From Chaetoderma sp. LZ-2023a (Eukaryota > Mollusca > Caudofoveata > Chaetodermatida > Chaetodermatidae), in contig CM067365.1 of the NCBI GenBank assembly GCA_034401795.1, positions 12,599,656 through 12,663,655 of the forward strand: a DNA stretch of 64,000 nt, in the 5' to 3' direction. Below the pieces are notes generated by a model. That model had not been told where the DNA came from and made no database searches. It worked only from the letters and a program-made list of their open reading frames with translations. The position numbers were made by a program, and so were the translations under genes. Within the stretch, counting starts at the first letter, position 1. Every line of letters starts with the position of its first letter. Positions 48,736 to 57,654 of the stretch are shown in pieces.

Positions 48736-51700
48736 ATGGCGAACAGTACGCTAAACATTACAGGTCGGATCATGGAGAAGCTGCGGACTGTTCAGAACAC
48801 CTTCCACCTTTGCTATATCCACACAGATCGAATCCGCCACATCGAGGATGATAGGGTAATGCTCTTCCACAATAATGCTCCAGGAAGTCCCTGGATGAAT
48901 ACACTATGAGAGATCCAGACTTGGGTGGAGGGCAGAGAGCAAGCCCGCCTTGAGCCAGACAATATCAATTAGCCCACTACCGCGTGGGCCTTCATTAGAT
49001 GAATCACGGTGACGTAAAGGTTGTCATCGACCGCCAGCCTCTGCTAGGGACAGGCCCCCTCCCAGTCTGGCTCCGATGTAGGAAGGGAATGGTGGCACTC
49101 GATACCTACAAAGATAACGTGTGCCTCGAGATGTCTAGCAGTCCAGTAGGGGGCAAGAGATGATAGAAATACAGCTCCTGCATGAGAGCTTGGTAAACAG
49201 TTCTACGGCCTGCACAGGCCTGTGGTTGACGTACCAAAGACGTCCCCAGACCAGCTGGACATGGTAGAGTTATTTGCGAAGACAGGGATTCGTGTTTATG
49301 AGCCCACTGAAGAGGGTAGCTGGCATCTGACCAGGAAACCTGCACACTATCCGACCATCATGGCAATAGGAGTGTACGATCACCACGCCTTCTTTATTAA
49401 GGACATCTCCAAGCTGGCCCCGCCCTTCAGCTGTGGGCACTGTCAACAGCAGTTCACCCAAGCATGTAGTCTCCATCGCCATGCTGACCACCGTACAGGG
49501 GGAAAACGGCCATCGATTGCCCTGGGCAGAAGGTAGTAGCACCGCCGTCCCCATACAAGAAGGCCTTCTATCCATACCAACCGGGCAGTTCCGCGGCTAC
49601 TCGTTGGATTGAATATGAGCCGAGAAACCATGGAATTCATATAGACCACGCAAAGTGTGGTCACGGTGGTTAGCGTTGGATCGAGAGGGGCTCCCGTAGA
49701 TGGTTATGATCCGACAACTGACACAGTATACCAGTTTCATGGCTGTCACTGGCATGGATGTTCACAACACCAGCGAGGTGAGGATGCTGATCGAAGATAC
49801 CACAAGACGGTTGCACGAGACGAGAAACTGAGAGCATCTGGACGCACACTTGTGGTACAGTGGGAGCGCTGTATAAAACGCTAGCGTCCACAACCATGTG
49901 CAGACAGTACCATACCCACACTTTGTTGTCTATGACTTTGAAGCCCTTCTAGATGGGATCAAGACCCACCCTAAAGATAGTCTCACGATCGAGAGTGCCC
50001 ACATACCAATCTCGGTGTCAGTCGGCTGCTCCTTAGACAGTAGCGTGCGCTCGCCAACTCACCTCTGCAATGCTAACCCCAAAGTGTTGATCTCAGAGTT
50101 CATGCAGGAGATCCAACTACGAGCCTCCATGATCCATGCAAGGGTTCGGTCACAGTATCTACCCGCAGACTTGGACAAGTTACCAAAACAACAGCAGCGG
50201 CTTATCAATGAGTGGTGTGACCAGGTGCCTGTGCCCGGGTTCAATTCTGGGCGGTACGACCTGAACCTCATCAAGAAGTACTTCGTGGATGAACTTACTA
50301 CTTCGTCCACAGGAACGGTGAAAGTCGCCAAGAAGGCTAGCCAGACAATGTTCCTCATTACGCCTGAACTGAGGTTTCTCGATGTAATCAAATACCTCGG
50401 CCTAGGGGTTTCTTATGAGAAATGGATCAAAGCCTACGGTTGCACGCAACAGAAGAGCTGGTTACCTTATGAATGGTTCGACTCACCTGAGAAGCTTGAC
50501 TATCCTGGACTACCCGATTATCATGCATGGTGGTCCAAGCTCTAAGGGGGTGACCGTCTTGAGTTGTCAGAGTGGAAAGCTTGTAAGCAGAACTTCAGAG
50601 ATCTGGGATGAAGACGTTTGCTGACTGGTTGCGATATTACAGCGACTTGGATGTTAGCCCATTCATTGAAGCCTTAGAGAAGATGTGAGAATTCTACACA
50701 GAACGAGGTATAGACATTCTGAAGGACGTGGTGTCACTTCCTGGTGTGTCGCTTCAGTACTTACTTCGTGGTACTGCTGAACATGAGCCGGATATTGGCC
50801 TTTACTCTCCAGGCAAGGAAGCTTACGGGATGTTAAAGGGGGCTGTTGTTGGGGGTCCGAGCATTGTGTCCATGTGGTATCACGAGGCTGGGGTTATCCG
50901 AATTCGCCAGGTAAGCGAGTATGTCAACGTCTCCTTGGTTATGACGCAAATGCTCTGTATTTGTCAACCATGGCCTAAGCAATGCGTTGTCGTAAAGAAA
51001 CTGTATGACGGTGGGGTGGGTGTGTAAGCAGTGATATTGAACCCTTTAAGCAGGATCTGCTAGCGGATTTTTGGTTTGGGTTTGCTTAGGTCGACATTGA
51101 AGTGCCTAAAGTGTTATGGCCAAAGTTCGAGGAGATGTCTCCCATCTTCCATAATCGGGAGATCCCAGACGAGGCTATACCTTCGGAGATGCTTGCATAC
51201 CTTGATAAAACAGGTCGAAAAAAGTCCACAACTATCAAGCTCGCTGGTGCACTCCCTGGTAAGAAGAGGGTATTGTATGCACCAACTCTCAAGTGGTACC
51301 TTGCCCACGGGTTAGAGATTATTGCTATCTATCACACTACAGACTACACCTCACAGAACCCTTTTGAATGGTTTGTAGACTCTGTTACTGAGGCACGTCG
51401 TACCGGGGATGTTGACGAAAGAAAGCCTTGTTGGCTGATCTCTTCAAACTCCTCGGCGAAGGTGCATATGGGAAGCTGATCGAGGCATTAGAACGTTATA
51501 CCAACACAAGCTTCACTAAGGATGCACGAGCAGTAGACAGAGCCTTGCATAGCGCATGGTTCGTGGAGCTACAGGAGATCGGGGATTCCTATGAATTGCA
51601 GAGACATAAGGCTAAAATCACCATTTGTCGCCCCTTTCAGGTGGGTATATCAGTATACGAGCTGGTGAAGCTGCGAATGCTGGAGTTCTACTATGACTTC

Positions 51701-52261
51701 CTCGACTGCTATGTAGCTCGTGACAGCTTCGAGTACCTGCAAACGGACACCAATCTGCCTATATCGCCATAGCAGGCTCCAACCTCGATGAGGTGATACG
51801 CCCAGAGATACGAATGGAGTATGAGGCCTGCAAACGGGACTGGTTGGCATGGGACAAATGGTATAACTGTACTCGAGTTCGAAGGCATTCGTGGTATTGC
51901 TCTCTGCTCCAAGTGCTACTATGTGGAGAATACAGACCACTTGAACAGCAGAAACTTGCAAGTGAAATGCTCGACCAAGGGAATGTCTAAATGGTAGAAT
52001 GGCATCTCCTGGCAGAGGTTCTACAGCGCCCTCCATGGTGTAGTAGACAGAGCCACCAACCGAGGCCTACGCATGCGCAACCAGGGTATGGTGACATATG
52101 TGCAGGAAAAACTCGGACTCTCCGCTTACCACGATAAGAGATATGTGCTACCAGATGGTGTCCACACCGAGCCCATCGAGCATCATGTTAGCACCCTATG
52201 GGTGGTAGCTGTGTGTCTTCAGGGACTAGCTGAAGCTCTTCAGCAACAAATGGTCGCCTAG
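48736..52261 (+). pseudogene. Second, distinct family-B DNA polymerase (PolB-B), many breaks
   Basis: Starts MANSTLNITGRI. N-terminal part: VVIDRQPLLGTGPLPVWLR, LTRKPAHYPTIM, HHAFFIKDISKLAP and a CGHCQQQFTQACSLHRHAD finger. Then PVDGYDPTTDTVYQFHGCHW-HGC (49694-49757). Exo I FVVYDFEALLD (49921); Exo II VPGFNSGRYDLNLIKKYF (50235); RFLDVIKYLGLGVSYEKW; VVGGPSIVSMW. Motif A GYDANALYLSTM (50938). LLGEGAYGKLIEALER (51441) where families have GNSAYGKLIE. RPFQVGISVYELVKLRMLEF-YYDFLDCY, then motif C LQTDTN for QxDTDS. VIRPEIRMEYEACKRDWLAW and KLGLSAYHDKRYVLPDGVHT near the end. It differs throughout from the module A PolB. About 6 or more frameshifts and stops, e.g. TAG at 49672, TAA at 50543, TGA at 50686 and TAG at 51993. 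Confidence 0.85.
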
Positions 52262-52640
52262 GCACTCCGTGCTGGCATGCCAGGTAGTACGGTGTAGGCC
52301 GCCCCTCCGCCTCCACATACCTGTCAAGTATGTGAACATCTATCGACCAGTTAGGATCTGTTGCACACCGTCGACCCCCTTCCAGCTCACCACGCTCATA
52401 CAGGTACCGAACCAGAGCATCAGGTGGTAGGTACTCCTCTCCCTTGTTCACTCCTCTAGAGCTGTGACCAGCAGAGTGTCTGATAGCCTCTACCGGCTTC
52501 TTCCCGATTAGCCTCGTAACCTCGGCATTGGATCTCTCCACCACAGCAGGCAGACCTCTCGCCCATACTCTAGAATGTTCACTCGGCGCGGCCATTTCCT
52601 GGGCACCAGCGTCTAGTCTCTCCTGGATCCTCACTGAACA
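52188..52640 (-). pseudogene. Integrase C-terminal tail of module B, truncated
   Basis: Convergent with PolB-B and overlapping its end. Reads ERLDAGAQEMAAPSEHSRVW, then ARGLPAVVERSNAEVTRLIG, KKPVEAI, YLPPDALVRYLYERGELEGG, RRCATDPNWSIDV and VPEDTQLPPIGC. This is the part after the DDE core in a retroviral-type integrase family common in invertebrate transposons (the ExTRLxGKKPxxAI and GELEGGRRRATDPxWS signatures). The catalytic core and N-terminus are absent: homology begins at the codons equivalent to ..AERL.. and the next gene ends 60 bp further on. It has no chromodomain, so it is not the module A integrase. Confidence 0.7.
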
Positions 52641-52703
52641 GTAGTTTATCGACCAACCCTCGGAAGCTAAGGGAATTGACCAGGTCGTACAGGGATGTCA
52701 TCC

Positions 52704-53164
52704 TTATACAGTACGGCTTAAATGTTCGGCGGCCCATATGGCCGCGAGCGCTATGGCAACGTATGCTAGCCAAGGGCTTGCGACTCCGAAGAACGTACCT
52801 ACTCCTGAGGCGATGGCTGGTATGGCTTCAGAAATCTTCTCCACCCCATGGAGAGCATTGTTGGGGATCTTGTGGACCGCCTTGCCAGCCTTCGATGTGA
52901 ACAGAGCGACCAGAGCCCCAACTGCTGCCAGCGGACCGATAGAACTTTGTATGTAAGTGCGATAGATTCCTTTCACTCCGTGCACTAGCTTGACGGATTC
53001 AGGCTCTACATCATCATACTCACCCACGGTCTCCACTACATCGTAGTTGTCTGCATCCTCCTCCTCATCATAGTCCTCCTCATGGTCCTCGACATCTATA
53101 TCCTCGACCGGATCTTCATAAGCCTCTGGCTCATACACCGCTCTGGGGATCCGCCGCTGGGGGA
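52704..53164 (-). CDS. Acidic N-terminus, hydrophobic C-terminus membrane-type protein
   Basis: Open for 144 codons. Residues ~1-45 are highly acidic (DPVEDIDVEDHEEDYDEEED, then NYDVVETVGEYDD). A short middle follows (KLVHGVKGIYRTYIQ), then PLAAVGALVALFTSK, IPAIASGVGTFFGVASPWLA and YVAIALAAIWAAEHL, giving two or three membrane segments. The frame continues upstream as AVPQRRIPRAVYEPE to an ATA codon just after a TAA, where an ATG would be expected. I suspect the original start was lost by a single change. Divergent from the coiled-coil gene, with ~36 bp between. Function unknown; a virion membrane or core protein is a guess. Confidence 0.5.
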
Positions 53165-53199
53165 CAGCTATTTAGTGGCTTTAAACTGTAGTCTATAGC
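53165..53199. promoter_or_regulatory. Divergent promoter between membrane-type and coiled-coil genes
   Basis: GGCTTTAAACTGTAGTCTAT then AGC and the ATG of the rightward gene. On the minus strand it reads CTATAGACTACAGTTTAAAG. Same TATA plus TTTAAA ingredients as the other module B promoters. Confidence 0.4.
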
Positions 53200-53490
53200 A
53201 TGGCATCCACAATCTTGAATGCAGGCGTGTTTGCATTAGCGAACTGGGGACTCAGCTTCGCCAACAAGAAGGCGGTAGAGGTCGAGCATGAGCGTCATAA
53301 ACAGGCGATGAAGAAGCTGTCTAAGGTGAAGTTTGAGTACAGCAAAGCCCTCGAGCAGATACGCCAGCGGGAGGCACGCCGACGCGAACTCCGAGCTCAG
53401 GCCAACCAGAGCCTCAAAGAGGCGGATGAGAGTCTCGATGAGTACTACGAGGATGTACAGATATCTGAGCCAATGCTCGACTATGAATAA
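53200..53490 (+). CDS. Coiled-coil protein of module B
   Basis: 96 codons, intact, starting MASTILNAGVFALANWGLSF, a hydrophobic N-terminus. Then ~55 residues rich in Glu/Lys/Arg with heptad-like spacing (KQAMKKLSKVKFEYSKALEQ, IRQREARRRELRAQANQS), ending acidic (DESLDEYYEDVQISEP). A protein with the same MASTILNA start and ..EYY.. end recurs, as I recall, beside this class of PolB in other invertebrate genomes. That points to a conserved but unnamed component. Role unknown; a structural or fibre-like part would fit. Confidence 0.6.
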   Translation: MASTILNAGVFALANWGLSFANKKAVEVEHERHKQAMKKLSKVKFEYSKALEQIRQREARRRELRAQANQSLKEADESLDEYYEDVQISEPMLDYE

Positions 53491-53554
53491 TCGACAGGTC
53501 AGAAGACAGCAGAGTAGTAGTGGCAGCTGCAGCGCTGACGACAGGAGTCGTGCT

Positions 53555-53929
53555 CTATGCACGCTCAAACTGAATACCTGATGTGTTCGACACGCATACC
53601 TTAGCATAGCCAAAGTAAAGTACCATCACACCTAATGAGTGAGTACCAGATATGAGGTTTCCGATGTTGAAGATGCGCCAGTTGCCATGATCAGGTGGGA
53701 TGTCCATGCCCCCGAGGTGGTGATGGCCATCGAGTGCTGACTCGAGGTCGTCGCTTCCACTGGTTAGTCGCAGAAGTACATATGACTTAGATTTCTGTCT
53801 GTAGAGTTGGCAAACAGCCCACTCGTGTACCTCACCAAGAACATTGGCCCCAGCAACCACACGCTTGAAGTCATCTAGCTTATCCCTTCTGCACCAGGAC
53901 CGCAAGAGCGACACCGTCTGATGCACCAT
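53555..53929 (-). CDS. Unknown module B protein (124 codons)
   Basis: Open frame from ATG (MVHQTVSLLRSWCRRDKLDD) through FKRVVAGANVLGEVHEWAVC, SKSYVLLRLTSGSDDLES, GNWRIFNIGNLISGTHSLGV and MVLYFGYAKVCVSNTSG. The alternating hydrophobic pattern of the second half looks like beta strands, as in a jelly-roll or other virion protein, but I cannot assign it. It starts 27 bases after the stop of the preceding minus-strand gene, so it could be co-transcribed. Confidence 0.4.
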   Translation of the reverse strand: MVHQTVSLLRSWCRRDKLDDFKRVVAGANVLGEVHEWAVCQLYRQKSKSYVLLRLTSGSDDLESALDGHHHLGGMDIPPDHGNWRIFNIGNLISGTHSLGVMVLYFGYAKVCVSNTSGIQFERA

Positions 53930-53955
53930 GATGCAATGTCACCTCTACCCGTTGG

Positions 53956-54514
53956 TTAGCTGTGGCTTGGACCTGCTGGTGTTCTTGCTCCACTCTGCTG
54001 TTTTGAACCCATTTGCTTCATCTCCTGGTCATTCTCGTCATGTCAGACATGAAGTCGTGGAGCATTCATCGTCGCATCTGCGAGCTGCTCAGTGTACATC
54101 TGGAGGAACAGCCTATCCTGCATGGCAGCCGGATTCATGTGTGCGTTCTCGAGGAGGTTTAAGAGTGGAACTGCCACGGGCTTCTCAACACCTGCCCGTA
54201 GTTCGTATTCCGTGAACCCCTCATTGCACCCTACAGCATAGTACCCCTTTCCCTTCGCATAGAAGGTTGGGCCATGAGCCAGCGGACCTAGGACTCGGTA
54301 CTCATCGTTCACATAGGTGGTGTCCACGGTGCCGTTGCTCTACACGATCTCTACCGTCTGTTTTATTGCGCTCTGAAGCTTGAACTCGAGTGTCATGCTC
54401 TTGATCTCTTGATATACTGGGTCGAATGACCATCAGGCATTCCTTCCGTGGATCATTGCAGTGCGATGTCGCGGGTTCACTGGCCCCATCTGAATGTTGC
54501 ACATACTGCCGCAT
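53956..54514 (-). pseudogene. Unknown module B protein, frameshifted
   Basis: Starts MRQYVQHSDGASEPATSH only 39 bp from a divergent gene. After a frameshift near 54410 it continues SMTLEFKLQSAIKQTVEIV, an in-frame TAG, then DTTYVNDEYRVLGPLAHG, YAKGKGYYAVGCNEGFTEYE, PVAVPLLNLLENAHMN and LFLQMYTEQLADATMNAP. A TGA follows, then a short tail to TAA at 53956. The beta-rich middle suggests a structural protein. No family recognised. Breaks are C-to-T type (CAG to TAG, CGA to TGA would restore sense). Confidence 0.45.
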
Positions 54515-54553
54515 GTTTAAGGTCTGGGTATATAGAGGGGTTAAACGGCTGCC
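54515..54553. promoter_or_regulatory. 39-bp bidirectional TATA promoter
   Basis: Between two divergent ATGs. Core GTATATAGAGGGG is flanked by an inverted pair, GTTTAA on the left and TTAAAC on the right. Minus-strand reading: CTCTATATACCCAGACCTTA then AACATG. Confidence 0.5.
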
Positions 54554-55368
54554 ATGTTTGGTAAAGTTCTCCAGCAGATTGTCTATAGGCAGCTGAACAT
54601 GTCGGCACGACAGCCACGGTGTGCCCTGTCCAACTGTGACAGGGTCTGAGGACTGCTTCGTGACATCAGCATTATCCACGAGCGAGATAAGGTCACAGCT
54701 CTGTCTGATGCGGAGATACTGGCCGCCATAGAGGAAGGCGCGCCAGTTCGTAGTACAAAAGAACTCCTGACTCGGATACTCTATCTGAAGTCTGACAGCA
54801 CCCAGGGCAGGACACTCGTCCTACCCATGGCCCAAACCAACAGTCCTATTATTCTAGCTCTACTAACGGTCGGGATGTGGCCTCCATATTTAGCCTCCAT
54901 AGCCATGAAGAGCGAGATATGCTTGATAGTCTCCAGTCTGGAGCAAATAACTACTTCAGGGAGGAGGTCAGTGCCGCTGTAGCGGCCAGCCATGACACCG
55001 GTCATGTAGAAGGTACTCAGGAGGGGCTCACTCTTGGCCGCAAGGAGGCTGTTGAGTACATCTTCAACGAAGAAGGGCGCAGCAGATTGATCAGTGATCT
55101 GGCAGCATTTCTGAAATTCCCAGATAACTACCAGGACTACCTGATCAAATCCGCTCGCAAGTCAGATGCTCATCGCGCATCATCAAAGTGGATCTTACGT
55201 GATAAGTTCCAGAAGAAGAGAGCCCTAGACTCTGACCCTCAGTGGGTAGAGTTTAAACGACAGGCTTCTGACGAAGTTCCTCAAGCTTCTGACGAAGTTC
55301 CTCAAGCATCTGACGAAGTAGCAGAGACCGCAGACGAAGTAGCGGAGACCGCACAGCCTTCTTTCTGA
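54554..55368 (+). pseudogene. Unknown module B protein with C-terminal ASDEV repeats, damaged
   Basis: Starts MFGKVLQQIVYRQLNMSARQ; an in-frame TGA falls at codon 32. Then GLLRDISIIHERDKVTALSD, AEILAAIEEGAPVRSTKELL and YLKSDSTQGRTLVLPMAQ. A frameshift near 54835 leads into DVASIFSLHSHEERDMLDSL, REEVSAAVAASHDTGHVEGT, LTLGRKEAVEYIFNEEGRSR, FLKFPDNYQDYLIKSARKSD and WILRDKFQKKRALDSD. The tail repeats QASDEVP twice and then AETADEV twice. Mostly helical and charged. No known family; perhaps a scaffold or DNA-binding virion protein. Alternative start at 54599. Confidence 0.5.
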
Positions 55369-55404
55369 TGAATGAAAACAAGTTGCGACAGCTGCGACAG
55401 TCTG

Positions 55405-55842
55405 TCAGCGATGATGCGTAGAGCAGGTTAGTTTCCTGGCTGGATTCAGCTTGTAGGTGAAGGTCTGCGCCTTTTCCAGAGATGGCTTGAAGTGTGACAG
55501 ATCACCTGTCTCCTTGTTGCTGAAGATGAAGCGGTACAGCTCAGCTGCCCTCTGTACACCTGCGATAAATTCCCCTTTAGTCTCCTTGAGGGTTAGGCTG
55601 TCGTATATGGTCTCTCGCAGGGCACGTCCACACTTGGAGCTGAAGTATAGCAACCGGGCATTGTGGCGGATGTCTGGTGAGATCTTGCAGGTGTACTTCT
55701 GAAAGAGGATGAAGACAGTTATCTGTGTGTGCCGGATGCGCTTGGTGATGCTGCTGATGTAGGTGACTGTCTTCTGGTCCATGGCAGCCGCGAAGATAGC
55801 GTAGAGGGCCTGTGTCATCACCCACAGTGTCTAGTACATCCA
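55405..55842 (-). pseudogene. Possible packaging-ATPase C-terminal part
   Basis: Frame reads MTQALYAIFAAAMDQKTVTY, ISSITKRIRHTQITVFILFQ, KYTCKISPDIRHNARLLYFS, KCGRALRETIYDSLTLKETK and GEFIAGVQRAAELYRFIF. The stretch (R)H-x-Q-I-T-V-F-I-L-F-Q-K-Y followed by I-R-x-N resembles the sensor region of A32/FtsK-HerA packaging ATPases (RHxxISVIxxxQ, then a Gln-containing strand and RxxxN). Walker A and a clear Walker B are not visible, so only the C-terminal half is here or the resemblance is chance. Confidence 0.35.
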
Positions 55843-56387
55843 TTATATGCATGAAACATGCACGGGAAGCCATGACCATCCTGTGGTCTTAAATGGCAAA
55901 CCAAAGAATCCTGACTTCTTCACCTCTGGTAGCCGGAGGCTGGCGGTAGCACCTGTTTGGCCATCGACAGTGATATTGCTCAGGCCGAGGGTGCCTATCT
56001 TGAGATTCTCTCCATCCTATCTTAATGAGGTCCGTGGTTTCAGGAGTTCCGTAACCAGGTCCTGTGCATAGGACTCAGCCATCACCTTGATGGCTGCAAC
56101 TTCATCGACTCCGAGCATACCATGCATCGTCGCCCTCTCCTTGATGCCCATCCCCTTGTATACAGTCTTGGCCTTGTTAATGGCCGAGTGTCCTACCGTA
56201 TCAGTGTTCCGATGAGATCTCGGGCTGGGATGGTACCTTGGATCTCCCGCGGGTCTCCCTTCTCATCGAAATCTAGAAAAGAGATAGGGGTAACATTATC
56301 CTCTGAACCGAGGCGTGCCTCGCCCAAGTGAGCAAGATCGTCTAGCTCTTTGCTTTCTAGGTCTGTGAGTGACAGAGTCATAGTCAT
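55843..56387 (-). pseudogene. Unknown module B protein, frameshifted
   Basis: Starts MTMTLSLTDLESKELDDLAH, then LGSEDNVTPISFLDFDEKGD and EIQGTIPARDLIGTL. After a shift near 56200 it continues VGHSAINKAKTVYKGMGIKE, MHGMLGVDEVAAIKVMAESY and AQDLVTELLKPRTSL. A further small shift leads to ENLKIGTLGLSNITVDGQTG, ATASLRLPEVKKSGFFGLPF and a TAA at 55843. About 180 codons, mixed helix then beta. Not recognised. The C-terminal beta part could be a virion or membrane-binding module. Confidence 0.45.
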
Positions 56388-56407
56388 ATACAGACGGCTT
56401 ACACCTA

Positions 56408-56608
56408 CTAGTCATAAGAGGACCACGCAGTCGGCCAAGGGAATAGGTAGCAGTGCTCAGGGTACTGGCCCTCTCTGCAGGGGCACGCCTTGTGGACGGT
56501 CCAATATTCCCGGGCATTGGCGATCCTCAGTTCGCGTGCTCGACTATGGGCTACACACCACCGTCCGGCACGCCATGGCTCGTATGCTGCAGAGGTCTCG
56601 TGATCCAT
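56408..56608 (-). CDS. Small Cys/Trp-rich unknown protein
   Basis: 66 codons, intact, starting MDHETSAAYEPWRAGRWCVA. Contains HKACPCREGQYPEHCYLFPW; five Cys and several His suggest metal binding. It is preceded on its own strand by GTTTAACCCCCTCT, as before the gene starting at 54514. Function unknown. Confidence 0.4.
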   Translation of the reverse strand: MDHETSAAYEPWRAGRWCVAHSRARELRIANAREYWTVHKACPCREGQYPEHCYLFPWPTAWSSYD

Positions 56609-56628
56609 CTCTCACTATTCAGAGGGGG

Positions 56629-57030
56629 TTAAACGTAGGCGGCGATGATCTCAGCCATTGCACTCGTTGCTAGCCCTAGAACCGCGGCCTCCATTAGTGT
56701 AACACGTTCACCCATGATCGTGGCGGCAACAGTGTAGGGGGCACCACTGAGGGCGATCTTTGGGATGGGGTGAGTTATTCCGAGACAGTGCCCGTCCACC
56801 CCACTCACCACTGTAGCGAGGACATCCGCTGTGGTGGCAGGAAGAACCTCATTTCCCCCTGTCATCTTCACCACGGCCACGTTCGCCGCCACGTTACTGG
56901 CGGCATGGACTGCCAGAGGTTTTGCTTTGGTCAGTAACGTCTGTGTCTTGGTTCGGAGCAGGTTCTCCACCTTCTGAAGACTCGGCTGGCTCTCGGGCAG
57001 TTGCTTCATGATCTGCACCGTTGACGTCAT
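56629..57030 (-). CDS. Hydrophobic C-terminus unknown protein
   Basis: 133 codons from ATG (MTSTVQIMKQLPESQPSLQK). The N-terminal third is polar and helical. Then LAVHAASNVAANVAVVKM and an Ala/Val/Gly-rich region (PATTADVLATVVSG, IALSGAPYTVAATIMGE, LMEAAVLGLATSAMAEIIAA), which could form two membrane helices. Promoter-like CATTGTATACTCAGTGCTTA then AACA precedes the ATG. Function unknown. A different minus frame (56894-57148) overlaps and I consider it a shadow. Confidence 0.45.
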   Translation of the reverse strand: MTSTVQIMKQLPESQPSLQKVENLLRTKTQTLLTKAKPLAVHAASNVAANVAVVKMTGGNEVLPATTADVLATVVSGVDGHCLGITHPIPKIALSGAPYTVAATIMGERVTLMEAAVLGLATSAMAEIIAAYV

Positions 57031-57171
57031 TGTTTAAGCACTGAGTATACAATGCGGTTACACATCTGCGTCCCTTGTTATGAGCGCTAATAAGATCTTC
57101 CCAGCCTGCATTTGCCGGGTGGCCGGGTTGGTACTCAGGAATATTCATCTCTCTATTGCGACATCTTAAAC
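57031..57171. promoter_or_regulatory. Divergent intergenic region of module B
   Basis: 141 bp between divergent genes. Leftward: GTATAC then CTTAAACA next to ATG. Rightward: TCTCTATTGCGACATCTTAA then ACATG. Both use a TATA-like box about 20-25 bp before the start and the same CTTAAAC at the start. Confidence 0.4.
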
Positions 57172-57594
57172 ATGTCCGAGCTCACGCTCTGCGAGAAGTA
57201 CTATGATCTCTTCTGGAGGGAGTTGAAGGACTACAAGAAGAAGACACTAGATGAACTCGCTCAGCTCTCCAGTGCTGAGCTCGCAGAGGAGCTGACAGCT
57301 GTGAAGCTCTATCTAGGATTTGGCAAGGGACAGATCTGCTTTATTGAATACCTTATCATGGGCGGGAGTATCGTCGAGCAGCTCCTGCGAGCTAAAGGTT
57401 TCTACAAGGATCGGGAGTATTTGTCATATGTGTTCCAGCAGTTGCAGACCGCCATGGCCTCACCGGACTCAGAGCTGAACAATGCGCTGCCGAACCCTCC
57501 AGCCCTTGGATGTGCATGTTGGCAGCGAGTATACGGGCTGTATGGCATGGCAAGCTGGGTCAGTGTCTCACCGTGGTCCCCACTGCTACTGTAG
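57172..57594 (+). CDS. Unknown module B protein (140 codons)
   Basis: I choose the ATG at 57172 (MSELTLCEKYYDLFWRELKD) because it directly follows the CTTAAAC promoter element; the frame stays open further upstream. Continues KKKTLDELAQLSSAELAEEL, TAVKLYLGFGKGQICFIEYL and YLSYVFQQLQTAMASPDSE. Mostly helical with a Leu-rich centre; no family recognised. Last gene before the right TIR. Confidence 0.5.
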   Translation: MSELTLCEKYYDLFWRELKDYKKKTLDELAQLSSAELAEELTAVKLYLGFGKGQICFIEYLIMGGSIVEQLLRAKGFYKDREYLSYVFQQLQTAMASPDSELNNALPNPPALGCACWQRVYGLYGMASWVSVSPWSPLLL

Positions 57595-57654
57595 AGAGTC
57601 AGGATAGTCTTATAGCTGATGTGGGTGTGTGGGGGTTGGGGGTGGGGGAGGGCA

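Noticed and set aside
37683..55368. Alternative genetic code (TGA read as Trp) to explain in-frame stops
   Set aside because: TAG and TAA stops and many one-base frameshifts occur as well, and several TGA sites do not correspond to Trp; decay or sequencing error is simpler.
56350..56673. 107-codon plus-strand frame
   Set aside because: Shadow of the better minus-strand frames at 56193-56387 and 56408-56608, which have promoter-like sequence or adjoin the module order.
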